Assembly: GCA_036386415.1 (NCBI GenBank)
Contig: DASVVT010000010.1
Coordinates: 33,766 to 97,765, forward strand
DNA: 64,000 bases
From: DASVVT01 sp036386415
GTDB lineage: Bacteria > Acidobacteriota > Blastocatellia > Pyrinomonadales > Pyrinomonadaceae
Reading direction: 5' to 3'
How positions within the stretch are numbered: the stretch's first letter is position 1; the number at the start of each line of letters is the position of its first letter. A program made the position numbers and the translations under genes. This document shows, piece by piece, positions 55,193 to 63,943 of this stretch. Below the pieces are notes generated by a model, which had not been told where the DNA came from, searched no databases, and worked only from the letters and a program-made list of their open reading frames with translations.

Positions 55193-57658
55193 ATGATGTC
55201 TCAAGATGATAGATTGCTTCCTTTGAGCGGTGTAGAACGCGGACTTGATCGCCCGCTGCGCGATACCGTTCAGACAAAACCGTACGGCGTCTCGCCGACG
55301 GAGCCCACGCACCTGCGCGATTACATGCAGGTGGTCTTGAAACGCAAGTGGCTCATACTCACGCTGGCGCTCGTGGTCACCACCCTCGTCACCATATACA
55401 TGTATCGGCAGCCCAACATTTATGAAGCAGCCACCACGATCCAGATAGAGGATCAGCAGAGCAGTATCCTGCAAACGGACAAGATCGTCATCGACACGGG
55501 CAAAAACAGAGACCCGGCCTACTGGAACACGCAGTTGAAGCTTCTGGTCAACCCGACGCTCCTGCGTCAGGTGATCCTAACGCTCGATCTTCAAAACAAC
55601 CCCTCTTTCTGGGGCACGCAGAACCGCACCGGCCTCATCTCGACGCTCAGAGGCGTCTTCTCGCGCGAGAAGCCTGCGGAAGCTCAGCCCGCTCCAGCCA
55701 CAACCGCACCGGCGCTGCCCGTTGCGACCGACACGCAGACCACGGGAGCACCCGCGACCGCCAACGGGGCTCCGGCGATTGTTCCCGAAACGCAGGTCAA
55801 AGAACAACAGATGACGCCTGAGCAGGTCGCCATGCTTGAGCCGTACGAAAATGCGCTGGCGGCCAGTCTCAAAGTAGACCCTGTGCCCGGAACCAACCTG
55901 GTCACGTTGCGCTTCACGCACTCCAGCCCCGAGTTGGCGCAGAAGGTCGCCAATGCCCTGGCTGATGTCTTTGTGGCTAATAACTTCGCACGCATGACCG
56001 CCGGTTCGGACAAGTCCGCAGACCTGCTGGCGAACCAGATCACAGAGCTACAGCTCAAGATTCAGCAGCAGGAAGAGGCGCGCCTCAACTACGCAAGGGC
56101 TAACAATCTTCCGCTCGACGACACTTCGGGGCCGGGTGGCGGCGGCGGCACAAACCTCTCGACGGCGCGCCTGACTTCGCTTAGCCAGCAACTGCTGGAC
56201 GCGGAGAACAAGCGCAAGGAGGCTCAATCAATCTACGAAGGGGCGTCCAGATCAAAAGACCCCTACACCATTCCTGCCATTCAGGAGGACAAGCGCGTTC
56301 AAGACCTGCGCAAACAGCTCGAAGACTTGAATCAGAAGCGGCTGGAACTGCTCGTCACATACACGCCGGAATGGCCGGACGTGAAGAAGATCGACGAGCA
56401 GATCAAGCCCGTCGAGGCGGCGCTCGCCAAAGCTCCCGGCGAAGTGATTGCGGCGATGAAGGCGCGCTACGAGGACGCGCTCAATAAAGAGAATATGCTG
56501 CGGCAGTCTTTCAATAGCCAGGCCGGTGAGAACGCTCAGCAGAATCAGGCCATGATTCAGATGAACGTCATCAAGCAGAAGCTGGCGACCGATCAGCAAT
56601 ACTACAACACGCTGCTGCAACGCCAGCGCGAGCTGCAAATCACCAACAACGACAGACCCAACAACGTCACCGTGGCGACCTACAGCCGCGTCCCGCGCGC
56701 GCCCGTCGGGCCGCAGCGCATGCGCAACGTCCTGATAGCTCTGCTGCTCTCGCTCGCAGCGGGCATCGGCCTGGCCTTCCTGCTCGATTACCTGGACGAC
56801 ACGGTCAAGTCTGTTGACGACGTAGACCGTTACATACACGTCCCGGCGCTGGCCTTGATCCCTGCGATGCGTACGGAGCGTTCGCGCCTGAAGGGTAAGG
56901 TCGCGGCCATGCCAGCCGAGGATACTGCGGCTACGGCGCTCGCCGTCATCAGCGACGTGCGCTCGCCCATCGCCGAAGCTTACAGGCACTTGCGCACGTC
57001 GCTCCTGCTCTCTTCAGCCGGACAGCCGCCGAAGACCATTCTGGTCACATCGAGCCAGCCGTCTGAGGGCAAGACGACGACTGCCGCCAACATCGCCACC
57101 ACTTTGGCGCAGACCGGGGCGGAGGTTTTGATCGTCGATTGCGACCTCAGGCGTCCGCGCATCCATGTGCATTTCAACGTGCCCAACTTGCAGGGTGTGA
57201 CCAATTACCTTTCGGGCGAGTCCGACCTGGATGCGCTGTTCCAGCACTTCGACAAGCTCCCGAATCTGAAGGTGCTGCCCTCGGGGCCTGTCCCGCCCAA
57301 CCCGGCGGAGCTTCTCGGCTCGGACGAGATGCGCAAGCTCCTGAACGTCCTGGGCGAGCGCTTCACGCACATCATCATCGACTCGCCGCCCGCCATCTCG
57401 TTTACGGATGCTTCAATCCTCTCGACGATGGTCGACGGTGTGATGCTGGTCGTGCACGGCGGTCGCAGCTCGCGCGCCGTGGTGCGCCGCGCCAAGCAGC
57501 AGCTCATAGATGTCGGCGCGAACATCTTCGGCGTCGTCCTCAACAACGTCAAGGCCGAGTCGCAGGACTACTATTATTCCGGTTACTATTCGCACTACTA
57601 CTCGGATGATGAGACGGACGGGCCGGACGAAGGGGTCGGAGCAGGCGCGCGTGGGTAG
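55193..57658 (+). CDS. wzc: Wzc-type polysaccharide co-polymerase/tyrosine autokinase
   Basis: 821 residues. Wzz-type chain-length domain between two membrane spans (about 52-70 and 510-530), with a Pro/Ala/Thr-rich stretch (161-200) and a large coiled-coil periplasmic region, then a BY-kinase domain with Walker A QPSEGKTTTA (about 627), Walker A' VLIVDCDLRRP (644) and Walker B HIIIDSPP (726). The C-terminus carries a cluster of eight tyrosines (YYYSGYYSHYY) for autophosphorylation. It controls chain length and export. Overlaps the acetyltransferase downstream by eight bases. Confidence 0.95.
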   Translation: MMSQDDRLLPLSGVERGLDRPLRDTVQTKPYGVSPTEPTHLRDYMQVVLKRKWLILTLALVVTTLVTIYMYRQPNIYEAATTIQIEDQQSSILQTDKIVIDTGKNRDPAYWNTQLKLLVNPTLLRQVILTLDLQNNPSFWGTQNRTGLISTLRGVFSREKPAEAQPAPATTAPALPVATDTQTTGAPATANGAPAIVPETQVKEQQMTPEQVAMLEPYENALAASLKVDPVPGTNLVTLRFTHSSPELAQKVANALADVFVANNFARMTAGSDKSADLLANQITELQLKIQQQEEARLNYARANNLPLDDTSGPGGGGGTNLSTARLTSLSQQLLDAENKRKEAQSIYEGASRSKDPYTIPAIQEDKRVQDLRKQLEDLNQKRLELLVTYTPEWPDVKKIDEQIKPVEAALAKAPGEVIAAMKARYEDALNKENMLRQSFNSQAGENAQQNQAMIQMNVIKQKLATDQQYYNTLLQRQRELQITNNDRPNNVTVATYSRVPRAPVGPQRMRNVLIALLLSLAAGIGLAFLLDYLDDTVKSVDDVDRYIHVPALALIPAMRTERSRLKGKVAAMPAEDTAATALAVISDVRSPIAEAYRHLRTSLLLSSAGQPPKTILVTSSQPSEGKTTTAANIATTLAQTGAEVLIVDCDLRRPRIHVHFNVPNLQGVTNYLSGESDLDALFQHFDKLPNLKVLPSGPVPPNPAELLGSDEMRKLLNVLGERFTHIIIDSPPAISFTDASILSTMVDGVMLVVHGGRSSRAVVRRAKQQLIDVGANIFGVVLNNVKAESQDYYYSGYYSHYYSDDETDGPDEGVGAGARG

Positions 57659-58178
57659 TCGGCGCGAAGGCTTTGGCGGCGCGGCGGGCGGTCAGTTCTG
57701 TGTGGTCGCGGCGGACGTTAAGCTGGGACGCGATGTCTCTATCTACAACTTCGTCAACCTGTACGGCTGCGAGATCGGCGACAATTCGAGGATCGGCTCG
57801 TTCGTCGAGATTCAAAAGGGCGCGCGCGTCGGGCGCAACTGCAAAGTATCGAGCCACACATTCATTTGCGAAGGCGTCACGGTCGAAGATGAAGTGTTCA
57901 TCGGCCACAATGTCAACTTCATCAACGATAAATATCCACGCGCCGCGCGCGCCGACGGAGCGCTGCAAACAGGGGACGACTGGGAAGTCGTGCCCACTCT
58001 GGTTCGGCGCGGCGCATCCATCGGCACGGGCGCGATCATCCTCGCAGGCGTCCAGATAGGCGAGCTTGCCATCGTCGGCGCGGGCGCTGTCGTGACCAGA
58101 GACGTACCAGCAGGCGCTATCGTCGCCGGCAATCCGGCGCGAATCATTAGAAAGGATGAGGAAAACAGTAGTCAGTAG
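57651..58178 (+). CDS. UDP-sugar N-acetyltransferase, WbpD-like
   Basis: About 175 residues of hexapeptide left-handed beta-helix (VKLGRDVSIYNFVNLYG, TVEDEVFIGHNVNFIND). The length and pattern resemble WbpD/WlbB, which acetylate the 3-amino group of UDP-amino-uronic acid. The start is GTG at 57651, overlapping the wzc stop by eight bases with GGAG upstream. Its last residues (NSSQ) and TAG stop lie in a CAGTAGT heptad repeat. Followed by an aminotransferase and a Gfo/Idh dehydrogenase, which supports the assignment. Confidence 0.85.
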   Translation: MGSRREGFGGAAGGQFCVVAADVKLGRDVSIYNFVNLYGCEIGDNSRIGSFVEIQKGARVGRNCKVSSHTFICEGVTVEDEVFIGHNVNFINDKYPRAARADGALQTGDDWEVVPTLVRRGASIGTGAIILAGVQIGELAIVGAGAVVTRDVPAGAIVAGNPARIIRKDEENSSQ

Positions 58179-58312
58179 ACAGTAGTCAGTAGTCAGTAGT
58201 CAGTAGATAAAACAGCAGCCCTACTCTTTGTTGATATTTATGATGAGTGCCGTGAACCACATCGCCGGAGTTTCTTTTCTACTGACTACTGGCTACTGAC
58301 TACTGTCTACTT
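58165..58312. repeat. heptad-repeat hairpin, CAGTAGT unit (second copy)
   Basis: Six CAGTAGT-type units on the left (58166-58207) and the complement on the right (58277-58312), with a loop of about 70 bases. It fills the gap from the TAG stop of the WbpD-like gene to three bases before the ATG of the aminotransferase. Same unit as the 18183 hairpin. Confidence 0.92.
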
Positions 58313-58314
58313 CG

Positions 58315-59448
58315 ATGTCTCCCCCCTGCATGATTCCGTTCGTCGATCTACAGGCTCAATACACCTCTATTAAGCGAGAAATTGATGCTGCCATCGGGCG
58401 CGTGCTCGATAGCGGCGCCTTTGTCATGGGGCGCGAAGTGGCGGCTTTTGAGGCGGCCTTTGCCGAGTACGTCGGCGCACGCTATTGCATTGCTGTGAGC
58501 AACGGCACGGCAGCACTTCAACTGGCCTTGACGGCCTGCGGCGTGGGCGCAGGCGACGAGGTGCTCGTTCCTGCCAGCACCTTCTTTGCCACCGCCGAAG
58601 CGGTCTCAAACGCCTGCGCGACGCCCCGTTTCGTCGATGTCGATCCTGTGTCCTACACGATTGACACGGCACGCATCGCCGACGCCATCACCGACGCCAC
58701 GCGCGCCATCATTCCCGTACATCTTTACGGGCAGGCAGCCGATCTTGATCCGATTCTCGAACTTGCGGCCACGCATAACCTGATCGTGATAGAGGACGCG
58801 GCGCAGGCGCACGGGAGTCTGTACAAGGGGCGGCACGTCGGCACGCTGGGGCGCGCGGGCTGCTTCAGTTTCTATCCGGCCAAGAATCTGGGTGCGGTTG
58901 GCGAGGGCGGCGCGGTGGTGACAGACGACGCGGAGGTCGCGCGCCGTCTCCGGCAGCTTCGCGATCACGGCTCCGAGCGCAAGTACAGGCACGAGATCAT
59001 CGGTTACAATTTCCGGCTCGAAGAGATTCAGGGGGCTGTGCTCGCAGTCAAGCTGTGTCACCTGGATCGCTGGAACGCGCTGCGCCGCGAGCACGCCGCG
59101 CGGTACAACGAACTGCTCGCGGGCGCAGGAGGACTCGTGTTGCCGCGCGAGCTGCCCTACGCACGTCATGTTTACCATCTCTACGTCGTGCAAGCGGAGG
59201 AGCGCGACCGGCTGCGCAAGGTTCTCGAAGAGGCGGGCGTGCAGACGGGGATACATTATCCCATCCCCGTCCACCTGCAACCGGCCTTCGCCTCGCTCCG
59301 TTACCGAGGAGGCGATTTCCCCGAAGCGGAGCGACAGGCCCGGCATGTGCTTTCGCTTCCCATCTTTCCCGAATTAACCGAAGATCAGATCAAGCGCGTC
59401 GTGGAAGCGGTTAGCGGCTGTCAACAGCTATCGGCCATCGGCGGTTAG
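58315..59448 (+). CDS. PLP-dependent sugar aminotransferase, WbpE-like
   Basis: 377 residues of the DegT/DnrJ/EryC1 family. IAVSNGTAALQLAL (phosphate-binding) and the PLP-lysine region CFSFYPAKNLGAVGEGG are clear. It aminates a keto-sugar nucleotide at C3. ATG at 58315 or 58330. Together with the WbpD- and WbpB-like neighbours it forms the core of a UDP-diacetamido-uronic acid pathway. Confidence 0.92.
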   Translation: MSPPCMIPFVDLQAQYTSIKREIDAAIGRVLDSGAFVMGREVAAFEAAFAEYVGARYCIAVSNGTAALQLALTACGVGAGDEVLVPASTFFATAEAVSNACATPRFVDVDPVSYTIDTARIADAITDATRAIIPVHLYGQAADLDPILELAATHNLIVIEDAAQAHGSLYKGRHVGTLGRAGCFSFYPAKNLGAVGEGGAVVTDDAEVARRLRQLRDHGSERKYRHEIIGYNFRLEEIQGAVLAVKLCHLDRWNALRREHAARYNELLAGAGGLVLPRELPYARHVYHLYVVQAEERDRLRKVLEEAGVQTGIHYPIPVHLQPAFASLRYRGGDFPEAERQARHVLSLPIFPELTEDQIKRVVEAVSGCQQLSAIGG

Positions 59449-59585
59449 TGACCGAGCGGGCAGCTCCGGCTCTTACTTTGATAGACTTTAAATTCCTCTT
59501 TAATCATGCTATTCCTGATTAAGCGATGCGCTCGTCAGCTACCATCTTATAAGCTGAAGGGCGTATCGTTGATCGTTGACCGCTT

Positions 59586-60611
59586 ATGAGCATAACAGTT
59601 GGAGTCATTGGCTGCGGTTACTGGGGGCCGAACCTGCTCCGCAACTTCGCGGAGAACGAAGCGGCGCGGTTGCGCTGGATGTGCGACCTGGACCCGAAGC
59701 GGCTGGGGACGGTCGCCCGCCGTTACCCTTCAGCCGAGACGACGCGCGACTACAAACGTCTCATCAACGATCCACAACTGGATGCCGTGGTCATCTCGTC
59801 GCCCGTCGCCACGCACTTCCAGTTTGCGCGCGAGGCGCTCGAAGCGGGCAAGCATGTGCTGGTCGAAAAGCCCTTCACGACGAGCGCAGCGGAAGCCGAG
59901 CGGCTGGTCGAGCTGGCCGAGCGCTACAATCTGCGGCTGATGGTCGATCACACCTTCGTCTACACGGGCGCAGTCCGTAAGATCAAGGAGATCGTCCAGA
60001 ACGGTGAGCTTGGCGAGCTGCTCTATTTCGATTCGACGAGGATTAACCTGGGGATTTTTCAACACGACATCAACGTCGTCTGGGACCTCGCTCCGCACGA
60101 TCTCTCGATCATGGACTTCATCATCGACCGCCAGCCAGAAGCCTTGACCGCGACGGGGAGTTGCCACATCGAGCAGGGCATCGAAAACATAGCCTATGTG
60201 ATGCTACGCTTTCCAGACCCCTTCATCGCTCATTTCCACTTCAACTGGCTCTCGCCCGTCAAGATTCGTCACACCTTGATCGCCGGAAGTCGCAAGATGG
60301 TCGTTTACGACGACATCGAGCCGACCGAAAAGATACGCGTCTATGATAAAGGCGTGACCACCAACCACCGCACCGAGAACGGTCATAAAGAGGCGGCCTA
60401 CGAAACCCTCGTCAGCTATCGCACGGGCGACGTGTGGGTTCCGAAGCTGGATCAAACGGAGGCGTTGCACTACGTCTGCGAAGAATTCCTGAGCGCGATA
60501 CGCGACGAGCGCCTTCCCTTGACCGACGGCCTCTCAGGGCTGCGCGTCGTACGCCTCTTAGAAGCCGCGCAACAGTCTATCAACCGTGGCGGCCAGCTCA
60601 TCAAGCTCTGA
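59586..60611 (+). CDS. Gfo/Idh/MocA-family sugar dehydrogenase, WbpB-like
   Basis: 341 residues. Rossmann start VGVIGCGYWGPNLLRNF, then VLVEKPFTTSAAEAE (the EKP motif with the catalytic Lys) and a C-terminal beta-sheet. In the WbpB/WlbA role it oxidises C3 of UDP-N-acetylglucosaminuronate before transamination by the preceding gene. The enzymes that make the starting uronate (a WbpA-type dehydrogenase) and the 2-epimerase are not in the window. Confidence 0.88.
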   Translation: MSITVGVIGCGYWGPNLLRNFAENEAARLRWMCDLDPKRLGTVARRYPSAETTRDYKRLINDPQLDAVVISSPVATHFQFAREALEAGKHVLVEKPFTTSAAEAERLVELAERYNLRLMVDHTFVYTGAVRKIKEIVQNGELGELLYFDSTRINLGIFQHDINVVWDLAPHDLSIMDFIIDRQPEALTATGSCHIEQGIENIAYVMLRFPDPFIAHFHFNWLSPVKIRHTLIAGSRKMVVYDDIEPTEKIRVYDKGVTTNHRTENGHKEAAYETLVSYRTGDVWVPKLDQTEALHYVCEEFLSAIRDERLPLTDGLSGLRVVRLLEAAQQSINRGGQLIKL

Positions 60612-60671
60612 AGATGATTCAGGGGTTATTGCCACTTTTAGATAAGCATCAAAATTAGCAGCACACATCAT

Positions 60672-60839
60672 GCGGCTCTGCCGCCCTGCCAGGTGCGGGG
60701 CTCTGCCTTTCCGTCTTGTATATCTTCATTTATTGGCAAGGCTGCGCCTTGCCATGCGCGAGGCGCAGCCTCGCAATGAATATGAGAAGCTTGAGGCGGA
60801 AAGCCTATGGCTTTCCGCACAGCTAAGCGGCAAAGCCGC
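60672..60839. repeat. multi-hairpin element, copy B
   Basis: GCGGCTCTGCCGC, a half-copy of the TCTGCCTTTCCG hairpin, GGCAAGGCTGCGCCTTGCC, GCGAGGCGCAGCCTCGC, CGGAAAGCCTATGGCTTTCC and GCGGCAAAGCCGC. Same order and core sequences as copy A, but diverged between hairpins. Lies between the WbpB-like gene and tsaD, which has an unrelated function. Confidence 0.9.
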
Positions 60840-60902
60840 TATAACACCTCAGCAGCGCTCAGAGATGCTCACGCTCCCCTCATTTGGTAAACTTGAAACA
60901 TC

Positions 60903-61979
60903 ATGCTCGTACTTGGAATCGAAAGCTCCTGCGATGAGACTGCCGCAGCGGTTGTGCGCGATGGACGCGAGATAGTCTCCTCAGTCATCGCGTCGCAGAT
61001 CAAGACGCACAGACGCTTCGGCGGCGTCGTGCCCGAACTCGCCTCGCGCGAGCACCTGGACAAGATCGTGCCGGTCGTCGAAGAGGCTCTTGAGCGCGCA
61101 CGTGTATCGAAGACTGAGCTTGACGGCATCAGTGTGACGGTTGGCCCCGGTCTGGTCGGCTCGCTTCTGGTCGGCGTCTCATACGCGAAGGCGATGGCTT
61201 TCGCCCTCGACAAGCCTCTCGTCGGCGTCAATCACATAGAGGGACACATCTATTCGGTGGCGTTCGAGAACCCGCCGGTCGTATATCCCGCGCTCGCGTT
61301 GATCGTTTCGGGCGGGCACACAAACCTTTTTGAAGTGCCGGAGCCGGGACGCTACAGGGTTGTCGCGCGCACGCGTGACGATGCTGCGGGCGAGGCTTTC
61401 GATAAGGTGGCGAAGATGCTAGGGCTGGGTTATCCGGGCGGCCCCATCATTGAGCGGCTGGCGCGCGAGGGCGATGCGCGCGCCGTGCGCTTCAGTGTGC
61501 CTCGGATGGGCGACGGCAGGCCGGATTTCAGCTTCAGCGGATTGAAGACTGCTGTCTCAAAGCATGTGCGCGAAGCGGGGCTGCAACCCGTCAGAGAAGG
61601 TTGTGAGCCTTCGCAGGAGATCAAAGACCTGGCCGCCAGTTTTCAAAGCGTAGTGGTGCGCTCCCTGGTCGGCACAATGGAGCGTCTGGCGATGGAGTAT
61701 CGACCGAAGACCTTGACGGTCGCGGGCGGCGTCGCCTGCAACGGCGCGCTCCGGGAGGCTGCACGCGAAGCTGCCGCGCGCCTCGGTGTCCCAGTCTACT
61801 TCCCTTCACCGCACCTTTCGACCGACAACGCGGCCATGATCGCCGCCGCCGGAACGGTCAGGCTACAGGCTGGCGAACGCGACGCCTTAGACCTCAACGC
61901 GGATGTCTCGCTTCGTCTGCAAAACGTGGATGTGGAAGATGAAGCGCTCAGGCGAAGCCGCGTTCATTATCGTCTCTAA
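60903..61979 (+). CDS. tsaD: tRNA N6-threonylcarbamoyladenosine transferase
   Basis: 358 residues of the Kae1/TsaD family. MLVLGIESSCDETAAAVV, VGPGLVGSLLVGVSYAKA and the metal-binding NHIEGHIY plus LIVSGGHTNL are present. With TsaB, TsaC and TsaE it makes t6A37 in tRNAs reading ANN codons. A housekeeping gene, marking the end of the glycan locus. Confidence 0.96.
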   Translation: MLVLGIESSCDETAAAVVRDGREIVSSVIASQIKTHRRFGGVVPELASREHLDKIVPVVEEALERARVSKTELDGISVTVGPGLVGSLLVGVSYAKAMAFALDKPLVGVNHIEGHIYSVAFENPPVVYPALALIVSGGHTNLFEVPEPGRYRVVARTRDDAAGEAFDKVAKMLGLGYPGGPIIERLAREGDARAVRFSVPRMGDGRPDFSFSGLKTAVSKHVREAGLQPVREGCEPSQEIKDLAASFQSVVVRSLVGTMERLAMEYRPKTLTVAGGVACNGALREAAREAAARLGVPVYFPSPHLSTDNAAMIAAAGTVRLQAGERDALDLNADVSLRLQNVDVEDEALRRSRVHYRL

Positions 61980-62039
61980 AGTGTGTGGTGGTGCTCACTC
62001 TCAAAAGGGTCTGGCATAGGTCTCTTTCCGTAGAGTCGT

Positions 62040-62576
62040 ATGGATTACATTATCAGAAGAGCGGTTCTTGACGACCGGCAGGCAATCGAGCGGCTGATCG
62101 TGGAGTCGGCGCGCGCATTGAGCCTGGAAGACTACTCCGAGCAACAGATTGAAGCGGCCATTTCAACGGTCTTCGGCGTTGACACAGACCTGATCCTGGA
62201 TGGAACATATTTCGTTGCCGAGAGCTCTGGAGTGTTGATTGGTTGCGGCGGGTGGAGCAAGAGAAGAACGCTTTTTGGCGGCGACCGGTTTGCCCGTCGC
62301 GATTCAAGTGAGCTTGACCCGAAGGTCGAAGCGGCAAAGATCAGAGCCTTTTTCGTTCATCCGCAATACGCTAGAAAGGGAGTGGGGCGAGCGATTCTAG
62401 CGGCCTGTGAGAGCGCCGCCAGGGCTTACGGCTTTCGATCACTTGAGCTGATGGCGACGCTTCCCGGACTGAAGTTGTACAGGGCCTGCGGCTATGAAGG
62501 GGATGGGCGCGTTGAGTATGAGATCGGAGAGGGCGTCCGCATTGAGTTCGTGCCGATGAGAAAAGACTTGCAATAG
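62040..62576 (+). CDS. GNAT-family N-acetyltransferase
   Basis: 178 residues. FFVHPQYARKGVGRAILAACE contains the acetyl-CoA-binding Gln/Arg-x-x-Gly-x-Gly motif. The rest of the fold is consistent with GNAT. The substrate is unknown. It follows tsaD by 60 bp on the same strand. Confidence 0.85.
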   Translation: MDYIIRRAVLDDRQAIERLIVESARALSLEDYSEQQIEAAISTVFGVDTDLILDGTYFVAESSGVLIGCGGWSKRRTLFGGDRFARRDSSELDPKVEAAKIRAFFVHPQYARKGVGRAILAACESAARAYGFRSLELMATLPGLKLYRACGYEGDGRVEYEIGEGVRIEFVPMRKDLQ

Positions 62577-62691
62577 AACGCCACGGCGGCAATAAAGCAG
62601 GTCATTCGCCCCGAACGTCTCTGCGCGCCTCTCAAAATTTCCATGTCAGACGCGCTCATTCGAACAACTATGTGGACGGGCTCAAAAAGAT

Positions 62692-63150
62692 ATGAAGCTG
62701 CTCAAAACATTCGCCAGCCTTGTTCTAGTCTACTGCTGCTTCTACTCCGTTCATGCTCAGGACAAGCTGGGTCATTTACGAAGTTGGGCCGGGAAGTATC
62801 CGACTTATAAAGGCAGCAGGCCGCGTCGTCAGTTTCTGAAGTTGCCGGAGATTCACGGGCGGCTATTAAAGCTTGTCTCTCCTAAAGATTATCGCTTTAT
62901 CATGGACGTCTGCGGCAAGGAAGTGCCGATAGAACAGATGGGCGACTACCTGATCGTTCGCAAATGTCATCGCAACTATTGTTTGCGCGGGACGGCGCTG
63001 ATTATCGTGAATCTTAAAGACGGGTCGATGTATATAGCGCTCAGAGATGAAAATGATTCGGAGGCGCGATGGCTTAGCAGCGGCGGGGATTATCGGGCGC
63101 TGCCGTTCGAGGTCAAATCCGGTTGGACTATTACGAGGTCACGCTCCTAG
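62692..63150 (+). CDS. small secreted hypothetical protein
   Basis: 152 residues. Signal peptide MKLLKTFASLVLVYCCFYSVHAQ, then no recognised domain. Cys and basic residues are spread in the middle (CGKEVPIEQM, CHRNYCLRG). A periplasmic or extracellular location is likely; function unknown. No clear operon link. Confidence 0.65.
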   Translation: MKLLKTFASLVLVYCCFYSVHAQDKLGHLRSWAGKYPTYKGSRPRRQFLKLPEIHGRLLKLVSPKDYRFIMDVCGKEVPIEQMGDYLIVRKCHRNYCLRGTALIIVNLKDGSMYIALRDENDSEARWLSSGGDYRALPFEVKSGWTITRSRS

Positions 63151-63218
63151 CGAGTTGATCCGGGCGTCAGGCGTTTTGTTGACGTGCGTGATGGATATAA
63201 AAAAAGGAAAGGAACAAG

Positions 63219-63863
63219 ATGATGCTACGTAAACTCTCATTCGTACTCGTTATTCTATGCTTTACATGCTTGTGCTTACCGTCCCGTATTTTATCTCAGC
63301 AGGAGAGCAAGCCCACCTACGAAAGCCTTCTGGAGAGGGTCAAAAAAGGTGATCCGGCGGCAGATTTCACAGCGCTCCGGTTAGCCTATGCCGATAATCC
63401 TCCTAAAGATAGCGAGGGTACTGATTCAGACACAAACAAAGCGATGTTTTCAGCCCTTCGCAGCAAGAAATATGATGAGGCTGTGGAATATGCCCGGAAG
63501 ATAGTGAAGGGCAATTTCGTTGATATAAATGCACATTATGTTCTGGCCGTAGCTTATAGGGAAAAGAATGATCTGGAAAAGGAGAAGTTTCATCGCTATG
63601 TTGCCGAGGGACTCATCAAATCCATACTCAATTCCGGTGACGGGAAGAGTCAGGAAACAGCTTTCGTAGTTATTTCTACTGCTGAAGAATATGTGATCTT
63701 AAGGGTGCTTGGGCTGACGCCCGGATCACAATCTTTACAAAGTGCTAATGGACATCATTACGACAGGCTGGATGCCGTTGACCCAAAGACCAAACAAAAA
63801 GTTACGCTGTATTTCAATATCGATAGACCCTACGGCGCTCTGGAGAAGATGTTCAAACCCTAG
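63219..63863 (+). CDS. secreted DUF4919-type hypothetical protein
   Basis: 214 residues. A signal peptide (MMLRKLSFVLVILCFTCLCLPS) is followed by a helical domain with TPR-like features (KYDEAVEYARKIVKGNF, NAHYVLAVAYREKNDLEKEKFH), which I recognise as DUF4919. The family is uncharacterised. It follows the previous secreted gene by 68 bp, in a region with lower GC than the glycan locus. Confidence 0.7.
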   Translation: MMLRKLSFVLVILCFTCLCLPSRILSQQESKPTYESLLERVKKGDPAADFTALRLAYADNPPKDSEGTDSDTNKAMFSALRSKKYDEAVEYARKIVKGNFVDINAHYVLAVAYREKNDLEKEKFHRYVAEGLIKSILNSGDGKSQETAFVVISTAEEYVILRVLGLTPGSQSLQSANGHHYDRLDAVDPKTKQKVTLYFNIDRPYGALEKMFKP

Positions 63864-63896
63864 TTCTTTGACACGACTGGAATGAGGAGTTTTGGT

Positions 63897-63939
63897 GTAT
63901 CCTCCCCTATGCTAACTCAACACCTGCTCAGGAGGATAC
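63897..63939 (+). promoter_or_regulatory. hairpin sequestering the transposase ribosome binding site
   Basis: GTATCCTCC (63897-63905) is complementary to GGAGGATAC (63931-63939), which contains the GGAGG Shine-Dalgarno sequence of the transposase at 63944. Folding would hide the ribosome binding site. Known in other insertion sequences as a guard against read-through expression; here it is inferred. Confidence 0.5.
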
Positions 63940-63943
63940 GCCC

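Noticed and set aside
18183..58312. Tandem short repeats considered as CRISPR arrays
   Set aside because: Units are 7-9 bp with no unique spacers of constant length and no cas genes nearby.
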